Assembly: GCA_009711615.1 (NCBI GenBank)
Contig: VENI01000002.1
Coordinates: forward strand, 1-64,000
DNA length: 64,000 nt
Direction: 5' to 3'
DNA from: Bacillota bacterium
GTDB lineage: Bacteria; Bacillota; Desulfotomaculia; Desulfotomaculales; Desulfohalotomaculaceae
This document shows, in pieces, positions 27,327 to 36,726 of this stretch. Within the stretch, counting starts at the first letter, position 1; each line of letters begins with the position of its first letter. The position numbers were made by a program, and so were the translations under genes. The notes below the pieces were generated by a model. That model saw only the letters and a list, made by a program, of their open reading frames with translations, was not told where the DNA came from and ran no database searches.

Positions 27327-27452
27327 TTTCCTTATTATTTATAGTTTAGTGGTCAGAAATATAAAAATCAAATACAATAAAGAGGAATTGCTGTCTCTCT
27401 ATTGAATTTGTTGTTGCAGTAGTCGGACAAAATTCAGGAGTGAAATTAAATC

Positions 27453-28010
27453 ATGAATAGCAGAAAGTTTATTTTAGTTACTGGCGGTGCAAGCTGTGGT
27501 AAAAGTGGCTTTGCAGAGAAAATGGCTAGTAGCATCCATGAAGATGTTACCTATGTGGCAACAGCTGCAGTTTTAGATGATGAAATGGAAAGAAAAGTAG
27601 AGCGTCATCGTTTAATGCGTCCCAAACATTGGAAGACTGTCGAAGAAACTATTAACTTGGATAAAGTACTACTGGAATACGGTAATAAATCTGAAGTTGT
27701 TTTAATTGATTGTTTAACATTGTGGATATCCAACCAGTATTTTAATTCTAACGAGTATTCCACTGAAGTTTCTTGGTCTGAAAGAGAAGACCACATTTTA
27801 GATAATGTAAAAAAGCTGGTGGAGATTGCAGCCAAAGTACCAGCCACCACAATTATAGTTTCTAATGAGGTAAGTATGGGCTTGGTGCCAGAAAATCCTT
27901 TGGGACGGGCTTTTAGAAATTCAGCCGGTAAAGCGAACCAACTGGCTGCAGAATTTGCTGATGAAGTATACTTGATTGTTGCTGGTATTCCGTTGGGAAT
28001 AAAGGCATAG
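27453..28010 (+). CDS. cobU: Adenosylcobinamide kinase/guanylyltransferase CobU
   Basis: Activates adenosylcobinamide to its GDP derivative in nucleotide-loop assembly of cobalamin. 185 residues with P-loop GGASCGKSGFAE, the RH(R) segment VERHRLMRP, the LIDCLTLW Walker B-like strand and the VSNEVSMGLVP motif. No cobalamin riboswitch is visible upstream. It is paired with cobC, so both act late in B12 synthesis or salvage. Confidence 0.92.
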   Translation: MNSRKFILVTGGASCGKSGFAEKMASSIHEDVTYVATAAVLDDEMERKVERHRLMRPKHWKTVEETINLDKVLLEYGNKSEVVLIDCLTLWISNQYFNSNEYSTEVSWSEREDHILDNVKKLVEIAAKVPATTIIVSNEVSMGLVPENPLGRAFRNSAGKANQLAAEFADEVYLIVAGIPLGIKA

Positions 28011-28040
28011 CTAGTCGTTCCTTGGATTAGGAGGGGAAAT

Positions 28041-28658
28041 ATGAGTACTAGGATATATCTTGTTAGACATGGAGAAACTGAATGGAATGCACTGAAAAAA
28101 TTCCAGGGACATAGTGACATATCGTTATCAGATGTTGGTAGATTACAAGCTACCCGTTTAGCAAATCATATGGTTAAGTATAAAATTGATGCAGCCTATG
28201 CCAGTGATCTAAGTAGGGCGAGAGAAACTGCTGAAATTATTGCTGAAAAATTTGATATTCCGGTGGTTTGTAAGAAACAATTACGAGAAATCAATTTTGG
28301 ATGTTGGGAAGGACTAACTATATCTGAAATCAAGGCAAACTACCATGGGATTGTAACGAAATGGTGGGAAGATCCTGCTGGAACTCAAATACCAGATGGG
28401 GAAATTTTTACAGATTTGGTTAAGCGTGTTATTTTAAGTTTAGAAGAAATAATCTGTAAGCATTCTGGGCAAGATGTAATGGTGGTTTCCCATGGCGGAG
28501 TGGTACGATCCATTATCTGCCATGTATTGGGTATTAACTTAAAGGAATATTGGCGTTTGCAGTTGAATAATTGTTCCCTAAATATAATTGACTTTCCTGA
28601 TAGTCAACTTAAGAATGGTATCCTAGAATTATTCAACTGTAGTTATGATAATTTATAA
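28041..28658 (+). CDS. cobC: Alpha-ribazole phosphatase / histidine phosphatase CobC-like
   Basis: A 205-residue histidine phosphatase with the RHGE motif (LVRHGETEWN), the second RGH region SDLSRARETAEI, and the catalytic VVSHGGVVRSI. Position 30 bases after cobU makes alpha-ribazole-5'-phosphate dephosphorylation its likely job in cobalamin synthesis. Phosphoglycerate-mutase-like proteins share the same motifs, so the name relies on context. AGGAGGGG precedes ATG 28041. Confidence 0.82.
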   Translation: MSTRIYLVRHGETEWNALKKFQGHSDISLSDVGRLQATRLANHMVKYKIDAAYASDLSRARETAEIIAEKFDIPVVCKKQLREINFGCWEGLTISEIKANYHGIVTKWWEDPAGTQIPDGEIFTDLVKRVILSLEEIICKHSGQDVMVVSHGGVVRSIICHVLGINLKEYWRLQLNNCSLNIIDFPDSQLKNGILELFNCSYDNL

Positions 28659-28715
28659 ATATACATACCATTGGAATAATAATCCTTTACCCCTATGGTA
28701 AGATAATTTAAAAAA

Positions 28716-28838
28716 TGTTATAATAATACCTAAGAAGAAAGTTCCTCTATATATGCTAGATTTTGGCTTTAAGAGGGGTAACAGTTAATAGTAAAGCAAA
28801 TAAACCTGTAAACCCCCATTTTGGAATGGGGGTTTTTT
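28716..28838 (+). ncRNA. Attenuator-like leader RNA upstream of the aminomutase gene
   Basis: An extended -10 (TGTTATAAT, 28716-28724) starts a leader that ends in a strong terminator (AACCCCCATT, TTGG, AATGGGGGTT, TTTTTT; 28811-28838). Within it GGGGT-AA-CAG (28775-28784) can pair with CTG-TAA-ACCCC (28806-28816), which would dismantle the terminator. CCTCT (28744-28748) can pair with AGAGG (28772-28776), which would block that antiterminator. Three mutually exclusive pairings are the hallmark of riboswitch or attenuation control. No known riboswitch class is recognised. The downstream gene starts at 28901. Confidence 0.55.
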
Positions 28839-28900
28839 AATTTATTAATAACAATTTATAACAACATTGATTAGACTACTAAGATAAAGGAGGGAACTAA

Positions 28901-30160
28901 ATGGCTGAGGACATTAAAAACAAAGATAATATAACCGCAGAAGAAAAGCGTAAAATAGCATTAGAAAGAGCTAAAGAACTGCGTAGTAGAATTGAAGACT
29001 ATTTAAATGTAAAAGATGAAATTCAGACTGGCTTTGAGCGGCAGGATGTGATTCAGCAACGCAAGAAACGTATTATGGAAATCATGGAATGTACTGGAGA
29101 AAACTGGCAGGATTGGAAATGGCAAATAACAAACCGGATTACCGATTCAGAAACATTAAATAAAATCTTAAATATTAATGAAGAACAAGCCAAAGTAATT
29201 GATAAGGTGGGAAAACAATTTCGTTGGGCAATATCACCTTATTACGCCTCACTTATGGAAGCCAGTGAAAAAGACCCTATTTGGTTGCAATCAATACCAA
29301 CCAATGCAGAGCTTACTGACGACTGTGGTGTTGATGACCCTATGGGCGAGGAGTTAACATCACCAGCTCCAGGTATTACTCGTCGCTATCCTGATCGTTT
29401 GATAATCAACGTTACCAATCAGTGCGCCATGTACTGCCGCCATTGTCAGCGTCGTCGCAATATTGGTGAAACTGACACCCACAGATCAAAGGCTCATTTA
29501 GAGGAAGCATTGGAATACATCCGCAATAATCCAGAAATCAGAGATGTGTTAATTACCGGCGGTGATGCACTGATGCTTGCTGATCAAGTGTTAGATTGGT
29601 TGCTAGGAGAATTAGATAAAATTGATCATGTAGAGATTAAACGGCTTGGAACAAGAACCTTGGTAACAGTCCCCCAACGGGTAACTTCTGAACTATGTTC
29701 AATTATTGAAAAATATCCTCCTATCTATATTAACACTCAGTTTAATCATCCAAGGGAAATTACACCTGAGGTTGCAAAAGCAACAGATATGTTAATAAAA
29801 GCTGGAGCGGTACTAGGTAACCAAGCTGTACTATTAAAAGGTGTAAACAATGACCCTAATGTAATGAAGAAACTTAATCATGCCCTCTTGAAGGTAAGAA
29901 TTAAACCATATTATATTTTCCATGCCAAGCAGGTGACTGGAACAAGTCACTTTATAACATCAGTTGATGAAGGAATGGAAATTATGGAGAAACTACGAGG
30001 CCATACATCAGGTTTGGCCATCCCAACCTATATTATTAATGCACCTCAGGGCTATGGAAAAACACCAGTATTACCACAGTATATACTAGAGAACAAAGGT
30101 GATGCAGTTAAACTGCGCACCTGGGAGAATCGGGAAATAGATTATAAAATAAAGCAATAA
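28901..30160 (+). CDS. eam: Glutamate 2,3-aminomutase (radical SAM/PLP)
   Basis: A 419-residue member of the lysine 2,3-aminomutase family. Radical-SAM cysteines are C175, C179 and C182 (CAMYCRHC), and the PLP lysine is K387 in APQGYGKTP. The two aspartates that bind the lysine side chain in lysine 2,3-aminomutase are K343 (YYIFHAK) and N380 (YIINAP) here. Lys/Asn at these positions is the published signature of glutamate 2,3-aminomutase from Clostridioides difficile (K332, N369, offset by 11 in both). It should make L-beta-glutamate, a compatible solute. AAGGAGG precedes ATG 28901. Confidence 0.85.
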   Translation: MAEDIKNKDNITAEEKRKIALERAKELRSRIEDYLNVKDEIQTGFERQDVIQQRKKRIMEIMECTGENWQDWKWQITNRITDSETLNKILNINEEQAKVIDKVGKQFRWAISPYYASLMEASEKDPIWLQSIPTNAELTDDCGVDDPMGEELTSPAPGITRRYPDRLIINVTNQCAMYCRHCQRRRNIGETDTHRSKAHLEEALEYIRNNPEIRDVLITGGDALMLADQVLDWLLGELDKIDHVEIKRLGTRTLVTVPQRVTSELCSIIEKYPPIYINTQFNHPREITPEVAKATDMLIKAGAVLGNQAVLLKGVNNDPNVMKKLNHALLKVRIKPYYIFHAKQVTGTSHFITSVDEGMEIMEKLRGHTSGLAIPTYIINAPQGYGKTPVLPQYILENKGDAVKLRTWENREIDYKIKQ

Positions 30161-30192
30161 AAAGTCGGAAGGATTATCCTTCCGACTTTTTT
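30161..30192 (+). terminator. Terminator after the aminomutase gene
   Basis: AAAGTCGGAAGGA, TTA loop, TCCTTCCGACTTT, then T residues; a 13-bp perfect stem. Confidence 0.93.
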
Positions 30193-30268
30193 AATATTAT
30201 CATGTTTATGAAAAGCCTTTAATAACCTATATAAAGATTGATTTATTTTGACGGGAGGTAGATGTGGG

Positions 30269-30592
30269 ATGACCTTTGAACAAAAAATGGTCATCATTTT
30301 TTTTACTGCTTTAGGTGTTGTTTTAGGGGCTTCTATTATTGGTTCAGCCTCAGCAATATTAGTGCGTCAACCTCCTGCCACCACAATGGTTAGGTTGGCG
30401 GGAGAAATAAAGATATGGGCTATTGTGGCAGCTATTGGTGGTACATTTACAGCCATAGAGGTACTGGAATCTGGAATTTTTGAGGGAGAGATTAGGGCGG
30501 TTTTAAAACAGTTTTTATATGTTATCAGTGGTTTTGCTGGAGCACAGGTTGGCTATTTTTTGATTTTATATCTTGCAGGAGGTAAAAGTTGA
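30269..30592 (+). CDS. ytrH: Sporulation protein YtrH
   Basis: A 107-residue membrane protein with three hydrophobic helices (GASIIGSASAILVRQPPATT is characteristic). YtrH is made in the mother cell under sigma-E and is needed for efficient sporulation in Bacillus. ATG 30269 follows GGGAGG. Its TGA stop overlaps the TTG start of ytrI, the same ytrH-ytrI pair as in Bacillus. Confidence 0.88.
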   Translation: MTFEQKMVIIFFTALGVVLGASIIGSASAILVRQPPATTMVRLAGEIKIWAIVAAIGGTFTAIEVLESGIFEGEIRAVLKQFLYVISGFAGAQVGYFLILYLAGGKS

Positions 30593-31074
30593 AAAGGTTA
30601 GTTTTTAGACTTCTCTCTGCATTTATAATCGGCGTAATAATTGGCGGTTCCATGATGAATATGTATATAAGTAAGCAATTTGAAGAGCTTACTGCTAAAA
30701 ACAGAACGTTGGAAAATGAGTTAAAAAGCGCCAGAGAAGATACAGAAAGCTTGAGAAAACAACTGGAAAAACAGGAACAGCGAAAGATAATTACTGATAT
30801 AGAACCAAGGGTAGAACTGGTTAACAAGGACGATGTCCCAAAATTTGAGGAGACCAGTGTTGTTCTAGATGGTGAAAAAAAGATAATACAGTTGCTGGAA
30901 CCGCTGAAGGGTCAAGAGGTTAAAAATGTAGATTATAATTTAATTCCACGGATCGTTAGCGGAAGGGAATTTGACAGTGAGGGTAGAAGGTACATACTTG
31001 AAGTTGAAGTGGTCGTGATTACCAATGAATTACGTGTATACGCCACAGCTAAATTATTTGAGCAAAATGAATAA
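30589..31074 (+). CDS. ytrI: Sporulation membrane protein YtrI
   Basis: A 161-residue single-pass protein: N-terminal membrane helix (about 7-25), coiled coil (about 35-65), then a C-terminal alpha/beta domain. TTG 30589 after AGGAGGT overlaps the ytrH stop. YtrI cooperates with YtrH in the mother cell. Identification rests on the architecture and the neighbour. Confidence 0.82.
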   Translation: MKRLVFRLLSAFIIGVIIGGSMMNMYISKQFEELTAKNRTLENELKSAREDTESLRKQLEKQEQRKIITDIEPRVELVNKDDVPKFEETSVVLDGEKKIIQLLEPLKGQEVKNVDYNLIPRIVSGREFDSEGRRYILEVEVVVITNELRVYATAKLFEQNE

Positions 31075-31139
31075 AAAATCATAACTGCCAACTCATTGGA
31101 CAAAATATATTTAATTATAATCAAAAGGGAGTGTTGGCA

Positions 31140-31364
31140 GTGGAAGAATATATTCGTTCTAGGGTTCCATGGACCACAGAAACAAGTCTGGTTACCAAAA
31201 CAGAAGAAGTGGGAATAGATTTTGACAGATTCATTGATGGTTTAAAAAATGATAAATCAGATATTGAGATGGCTGATGAATTTGGAGTAACAAATAAAAC
31301 TATTGGCTATCTTAAAGATCATTTTATGAGGCATGGTATAGGTTCAACAATGGGACAAGACTGA
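31140..31364 (+). CDS. Small helix-turn-helix protein
   Basis: A 74-residue soluble protein whose C-terminal half reads as a helix-turn-helix (DIEMADEFGVTNKTIGYLKDHF), like the DNA-binding part of a regulator without a sensor domain. GTG 31140 has AAGGGAG eight bases upstream and is better placed than TTG 31131. Target unknown; possibly autoregulatory or acting on fxsA next to it. Confidence 0.65.
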   Translation: MEEYIRSRVPWTTETSLVTKTEEVGIDFDRFIDGLKNDKSDIEMADEFGVTNKTIGYLKDHFMRHGIGSTMGQD

Positions 31365-31365
31365 A

Positions 31366-31393
31366 AAGGGGGCCACCCAGGCCCCTTGTATTT
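31366..31393 (+). terminator. Terminator after the small HTH gene
   Basis: AAGGGGGCC, ACCCA loop, GGCCCCTT, then GTATTTTG. Confidence 0.7.
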
Positions 31394-31418
31394 TGAATAA
31401 ATTAAGGGGGCAAGGCTG

Positions 31419-31811
31419 GTGCGCCAATTGTTATTATTATTTATATTTATTCCATTTATAGAGTTGATGATACTGATAAAGCTAGGGGACTATATTGGTT
31501 TCTGGCCTACACTAACATTACTTATTTTAATGGGGCTTCTGGGTTTTGCTATGGTCCGTAGCCAGGGTTTTTTTGTGGTTTATCAAATAAAGCAGGACTT
31601 GGCTAACGGTATTCCTCCTGCTAGGTCACTGATGGAAGGTCTTTACGTTTTTGCTGGGGGTCTAATGTTAATAACTCCCGGCCTTATTACTGATATTATC
31701 GGCTTGCTCTTACTTCTTCCACCATCACGACTGGCGATTAGTAGAATAATTACACCTTGGGTAATAAATAAAATGTTTAATTCTGGTCGTTGGCATATCA
31801 GACGTTGGTAG
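31419..31811 (+). CDS. fxsA: FxsA family membrane protein
   Basis: A 130-residue FxsA protein with about three membrane helices. Family signature: FIPFIELMILIKLGDYIG at the N-terminus and GGLMLITPGLITDIIGLLLL in the second half. In E. coli FxsA suppresses phage T7 exclusion by F; its cellular role is unclear. GTG 31419 after AGGGGG is used. Confidence 0.88.
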   Translation: MRQLLLLFIFIPFIELMILIKLGDYIGFWPTLTLLILMGLLGFAMVRSQGFFVVYQIKQDLANGIPPARSLMEGLYVFAGGLMLITPGLITDIIGLLLLLPPSRLAISRIITPWVINKMFNSGRWHIRRW

Positions 31812-31860
31812 TTTATTATCTATTGTTAACAAAATTTAACTTTTGTTGATCTAATCTTTG

Positions 31861-31869
31861 TGCTATAAT
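31861..31869 (+). promoter_or_regulatory. Extended -10 promoter element for guaB
   Basis: TGCTATAAT at 31861-31869 is a perfect extended -10. TTGTTG at 31843-31848 could act as a -35 with a short 15-base spacer. Confidence 0.6.
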
Positions 31870-31890
31870 AACAAATTATTAGATTTCTAA

Positions 31891-33363
<1,473 letters not shown>

Positions 33364-33380
33364 AGAATAGTGAGGAGATA

Positions 33381-33403
33381 GAATTCAGGAGTCAGAATAT
33401 GAG
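33381..33403 (+). repeat. Dispersed CAGGAGTCAGAATTCAG repeat, copy 4
   Basis: GAATTCAGGAGTCAGAATAT lies 17 bases after the guaB stop and before its terminator; a weaker echo (CTGAATTCT) lies at 33419-33427. Confidence 0.65.
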
Positions 33404-33470
33404 AGAACAGACTATCATCTGAATTCTAAAAATTAAATCTGAATGCCCGAGCAGTAATATTAGATAAATT

Positions 33471-33508
33471 AAGCCTTGGGCCACTTGTTCAAGTGGCTCA
33501 AGGCTTTT
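33471..33508. terminator. Bidirectional terminator between guaB and acuA
   Basis: AAGCCTTG-GGCCACTTG and CAAGTGGC-CAAGGCTT form a long stem with a tiny loop, flanked by T/A runs. Confidence 0.88.
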
Positions 33509-33530
33509 ATGATCCATGAATGTAACAATG

Positions 33531-34196
33531 TTATAAGTATTTACTTTTGAAAGTTAGTTCCTCAAAACGTTGTACAGCTTCCTTTGGAACATTATTACCG
33601 TGACGAACCATTAAAACATTGGCAGGATGCTCGAGTATGTCTGGATCATCGGTGGCTCGTTTTTTTAAATCCACACTAGCAAATAATTTAGTTAACATTT
33701 TTTGATAGTCCCAGATAGTAAGTTGGCTGTTTCTTAAATCCCAGTGCCAGCAGTATTCTATCGTTATAATTATAAACTCTTCAACAAAACTATTGCTGAA
33801 TGCTTCCTTGATAAGGTGGTATGCTACCCTGTATTTACGCCAAGATTTAGTTACTTCAATAGCGCCCAACTCAAGTACCCAGGGATGATTGTGCCATCGA
33901 CTATATTCATCAGGGTGGTGAAATGTTACATAGCCAATAATGTTGTTATCATGTCGGGCGACAAAAACTTTGCCATTCTGTAAATTACAGATGGTAATCA
34001 ATGCTTCCTGCTGATTCTTTGGAGGTCGAAAGTTACTTAAACCTTCATCCATTTTTAACCGTGAGATGTATTCTCCAGTTACAGGTCCTTCCAAGTGTAA
34101 TACTTCGTTATTAGGGGTAAATACTAACCCTTTAGTTACATGTACCTTTTTATGATCTATATTTTTTTCATTTGGATCGTAAAAAGCCATATTCAA
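33531..34196 (-). CDS. acuA: AcuA-like protein acetyltransferase
   Basis: GNAT acetyltransferase, 221 residues, closely following Bacillus AcuA in pattern: LEGPVTGEYI, SNFRPPKNQQEALI, ARHDNNIIGYVTFHHPDEYSRW, LELGAIEV and ATDDPDILEHPANVLMVR. AcuA acetylates and inactivates the AMP-forming acetyl-CoA synthetase. TTG 34196 with AAAGGTGATGGG gives a length near the Bacillus protein (210). No acuB or acuC is adjacent; the acyl-CoA synthetase at 44115 is a possible substrate. Confidence 0.85.
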   Translation of the reverse strand: MNMAFYDPNEKNIDHKKVHVTKGLVFTPNNEVLHLEGPVTGEYISRLKMDEGLSNFRPPKNQQEALITICNLQNGKVFVARHDNNIIGYVTFHHPDEYSRWHNHPWVLELGAIEVTKSWRKYRVAYHLIKEAFSNSFVEEFIIITIEYCWHWDLRNSQLTIWDYQKMLTKLFASVDLKKRATDDPDILEHPANVLMVRHGNNVPKEAVQRFEELTFKSKYL

Positions 34197-34480
34197 ACCC
34201 ATCACCTTTTCATTGCCTAAAAATTTACGTGTCAACGTCTTTGTTATTACTTCACTTATTACATTATATTCTAACTCTATCAGCAATTACAACACTGTTA
34301 CTAACATTTAGCAGGAGTATGTTAATTCTAAAGTATTTGTAAGATATTGTTGTAAAAAAATGGAAAAAAATTATTTTTTCTCGCAGGGATATTTAGGATC
34401 ATAGTGAATACATATAATAGGTTAAATATGTAATAAATGGAATAAATAGATAATGTAAATAGGAAGGTGATGATGGTAAA

Positions 34481-35860
34481 GTGGGCAGTAACCTTAGTTC
34501 TTTAACTGATGTGCTAAAAAAGACACTATTCTTTTTTGATGGATTGTCAATAAGTGAGATAGCACCTTATGTTCATCAAAGAATGCTTCAAGATTATACA
34601 CTTACACAGGTAGAAGAAAAGGTACATCTATGTTTGCAGCAAAATCCTTGCTTTGCTGCAGATGAATATTTATTGTGGTATTTAAACACTAATGGAAATG
34701 ATGAAAACATCAGCTTTTATAAAACCCTTCAGAAGAAGAAAGAACCAATGAATATTAGAGAAGTAAATAAAAACACAAGGGTAAAGAAAGCTAAAGCAAA
34801 AAAATTGGCTGAAGAGGCTGCTTTAGTTACTGACGGAAGGTTTGTACAGTTGGAAAATGGTAATTGGGGATTAACAGAGTGGAGAATTGAAGCTAATAAA
34901 TATACTTTAAAACATTTAGTGATAAAAGCTTTAAAGATGCATTCTGCTGGATTGTCCGCTGAAAAGGTTACGGAAATAGTGCAGGATTGGCAAGAGACCA
35001 ATTTAGATGCAGTTAAACAAGTACTTGATAAGTTTCCTTATATAGAAGAGAGTGGAGAGGTATTTTATTATAATAAAAAACTACATATGATGCATGATGA
35101 GATGGTGAAAAGGTATCTGAGCATTTTGAGAAAACAAAAACAAAAATGGTCTTATGACCGTGAAAAATGGAATATAAAAATGAACAATCTTAAGAAGCAG
35201 TTGGAAGAGGTGTCAGCTGCTCAAAAGGAAGCAGCTGCTGCAGTGGCAGAACGGGTATCTGTTGCTGATCAATATCATAATTTAGCCACACAATTGTCTG
35301 AAAAGGATTTACTGCTGTCCATGCGCAAAAAAGAAATATTAAGATACCGGGAGCAAATGGCTAAATTGGAAAAGAAGTCTAATAGTATTTTACATCAGTG
35401 CCGTATATGGGTCCGCAGGACTGACGAGAAGGATAATGAAATACAAAAGCTAAAAGAATATAATGAAAAAAACCAAGCAAGTTTGGAAACCATGTTCTCC
35501 AAACTACAACAATATAAAGATAGAGATCGGTCTAACAAAGGGAAAATTGCGGAACTTAAAGAGCACTATACTACTCGAATCGCCGAGCTACAAACAGAAA
35601 TCTTAGACCTGAAACAGAAGTTGGAGCGTACTAAGGAAAAAAGTGAAGTGGAAGAAAGAAATTTATACCATGATTTAAATAACATGTCCAATGACTTAAA
35701 AGATGCATTGGAAAACGGGGAAGAACTGCAGAAGTCTATTCGATTGCTGCAACAGGAACTAGATCGAGCACAGCAAGAGAAGAAAAAGTTGGAACTTCAA
35801 TTACATCCTTTACCAGTGCGGATTGTTTTAAAAATATGTAGTTTATTCGGACTTTATTAA
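34481..35860 (+). CDS. Winged-helix and coiled-coil protein of unknown function
   Basis: A 459-residue protein with a two-part build. Residues 1-200 look like two winged-helix units (one around 5-65, another around 110-205 with DGRFVQLENGNWGLTEWRIE), resembling HARE-HTH/RpoE-delta-like modules. Residues about 205-445 are a nearly continuous coiled coil rich in K, E and Q. No membrane helix or catalytic motif. The combination suggests a DNA- or RNA-polymerase-associated structural protein; this is inference. GTG 34481 with AAGGTGATG upstream. Confidence 0.7.
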   Translation: MGSNLSSLTDVLKKTLFFFDGLSISEIAPYVHQRMLQDYTLTQVEEKVHLCLQQNPCFAADEYLLWYLNTNGNDENISFYKTLQKKKEPMNIREVNKNTRVKKAKAKKLAEEAALVTDGRFVQLENGNWGLTEWRIEANKYTLKHLVIKALKMHSAGLSAEKVTEIVQDWQETNLDAVKQVLDKFPYIEESGEVFYYNKKLHMMHDEMVKRYLSILRKQKQKWSYDREKWNIKMNNLKKQLEEVSAAQKEAAAAVAERVSVADQYHNLATQLSEKDLLLSMRKKEILRYREQMAKLEKKSNSILHQCRIWVRRTDEKDNEIQKLKEYNEKNQASLETMFSKLQQYKDRDRSNKGKIAELKEHYTTRIAELQTEILDLKQKLERTKEKSEVEERNLYHDLNNMSNDLKDALENGEELQKSIRLLQQELDRAQQEKKKLELQLHPLPVRIVLKICSLFGLY

Positions 35861-35868
35861 TTGCTTTC

Positions 35869-35899
35869 ACCAAAGGTTATAACCTTTGGTGTTTTTTTG
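35869..35899 (+). terminator. Terminator after the coiled-coil gene
   Basis: CACCAAAGGTT and AACCTTTGGTG stem followed by TTTTTTT. Confidence 0.92.
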
Positions 35900-36027
35900 A
35901 CAGTTATTTCCTCATCCGTTAAAATAGATATATTAAATCAGAAATCAGAGTCTCAAAGAACTTCATCGTATCAAATTATTCTGATTCCGAATACCTGAAT
36001 AGTAACTATATAGTAGAGGTAGTTTAA

Positions 36028-36726
36028 ATGTGTAAACATAAAATTCTGATTGTGGATGATGAAAAAAAGATAAGGGATTTAATAAAGCTCTTTCTGCAGA
36101 ATGAAGGTTTTGCAGTAAAGAATTCTTCTAGTGGGCAACAGGCGTTAGATCATCTCAATTCTAATCAGTATGATTTAGTGATTCTAGACCTAATGATGCC
36201 TGGTATTGATGGTTGGGAAGTTTGTCGCCAAATCAGAAAAAACTCTGAAATACCGATAATTATGTTAACTGCTAGGAATGATGAAGTGGACCGGGTTATA
36301 GGGTTGGAGTTGGGTGCTGACGACTATATTGTTAAACCTTTTAGCCCCAGGGAAATGGTGGCCAGGGTAAAAGCTGTGTTGAGACGAACTACTAAAGCTG
36401 AGAAATTATCCAGTAATATAAGTAGTAAATTAACATTTAATAATATATCCATTGATCCTGATTCCAGAGAAATTAGTTGCTGTGAGAAAAAAATAATCCT
36501 AACGCCCAAGGAATTTGACTTGCTTTTATATTTGGCAAGAAGCCCTGGGCGAGCATATTCAAGGGAGCAATTGCTAGAAAATGTATGGGGTTATGATTAT
36601 TTTGGCGATCTACGCACAGTAGATACTCACATAAACCGCCTCCGTGATAAACTGCATCAAGATAATGATCACAAGTATATTGCTACAGTATGGGGCGTGG
36701 GATATAAATTTGAGGTAGATGAATGA
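36028..36726 (+). CDS. OmpR-family response regulator
   Basis: A 232-residue regulator: receiver domain with acidic pocket DDEKK, phosphorylation site in LVILDLMMPG (D55), switch T in MLTARND and K in YIVKPFSP; then a winged-helix DNA-binding domain ending in RTVDTHINRLRDKL and GVGYKF. It overlaps the kinase gene by four bases. Regulon unknown; the convergent DUF2680 gene is a candidate target. Confidence 0.93.
   Translation: MCKHKILIVDDEKKIRDLIKLFLQNEGFAVKNSSSGQQALDHLNSNQYDLVILDLMMPGIDGWEVCRQIRKNSEIPIIMLTARNDEVDRVIGLELGADDYIVKPFSPREMVARVKAVLRRTTKAEKLSSNISSKLTFNNISIDPDSREISCCEKKIILTPKEFDLLLYLARSPGRAYSREQLLENVWGYDYFGDLRTVDTHINRLRDKLHQDNDHKYIATVWGVGYKFEVDE

Noticed and set aside
27240..27452. 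Cobalamin riboswitch upstream of cobU
   Set aside because: The B12-box core is absent; the region mainly holds the dispersed repeat and a weak hairpin.
28753..28788. Short leader peptide ORF (ATG..TAA, 11 codons) inside the aminomutase leader
   Set aside because: No Shine-Dalgarno and no run of codons for a relevant amino acid, so peptide-based attenuation is not supported.
33744..33983. 79-codon plus-strand ORF inside acuA
   Set aside because: It is antisense to a well-supported gene, lacks a Shine-Dalgarno and shows no homology.
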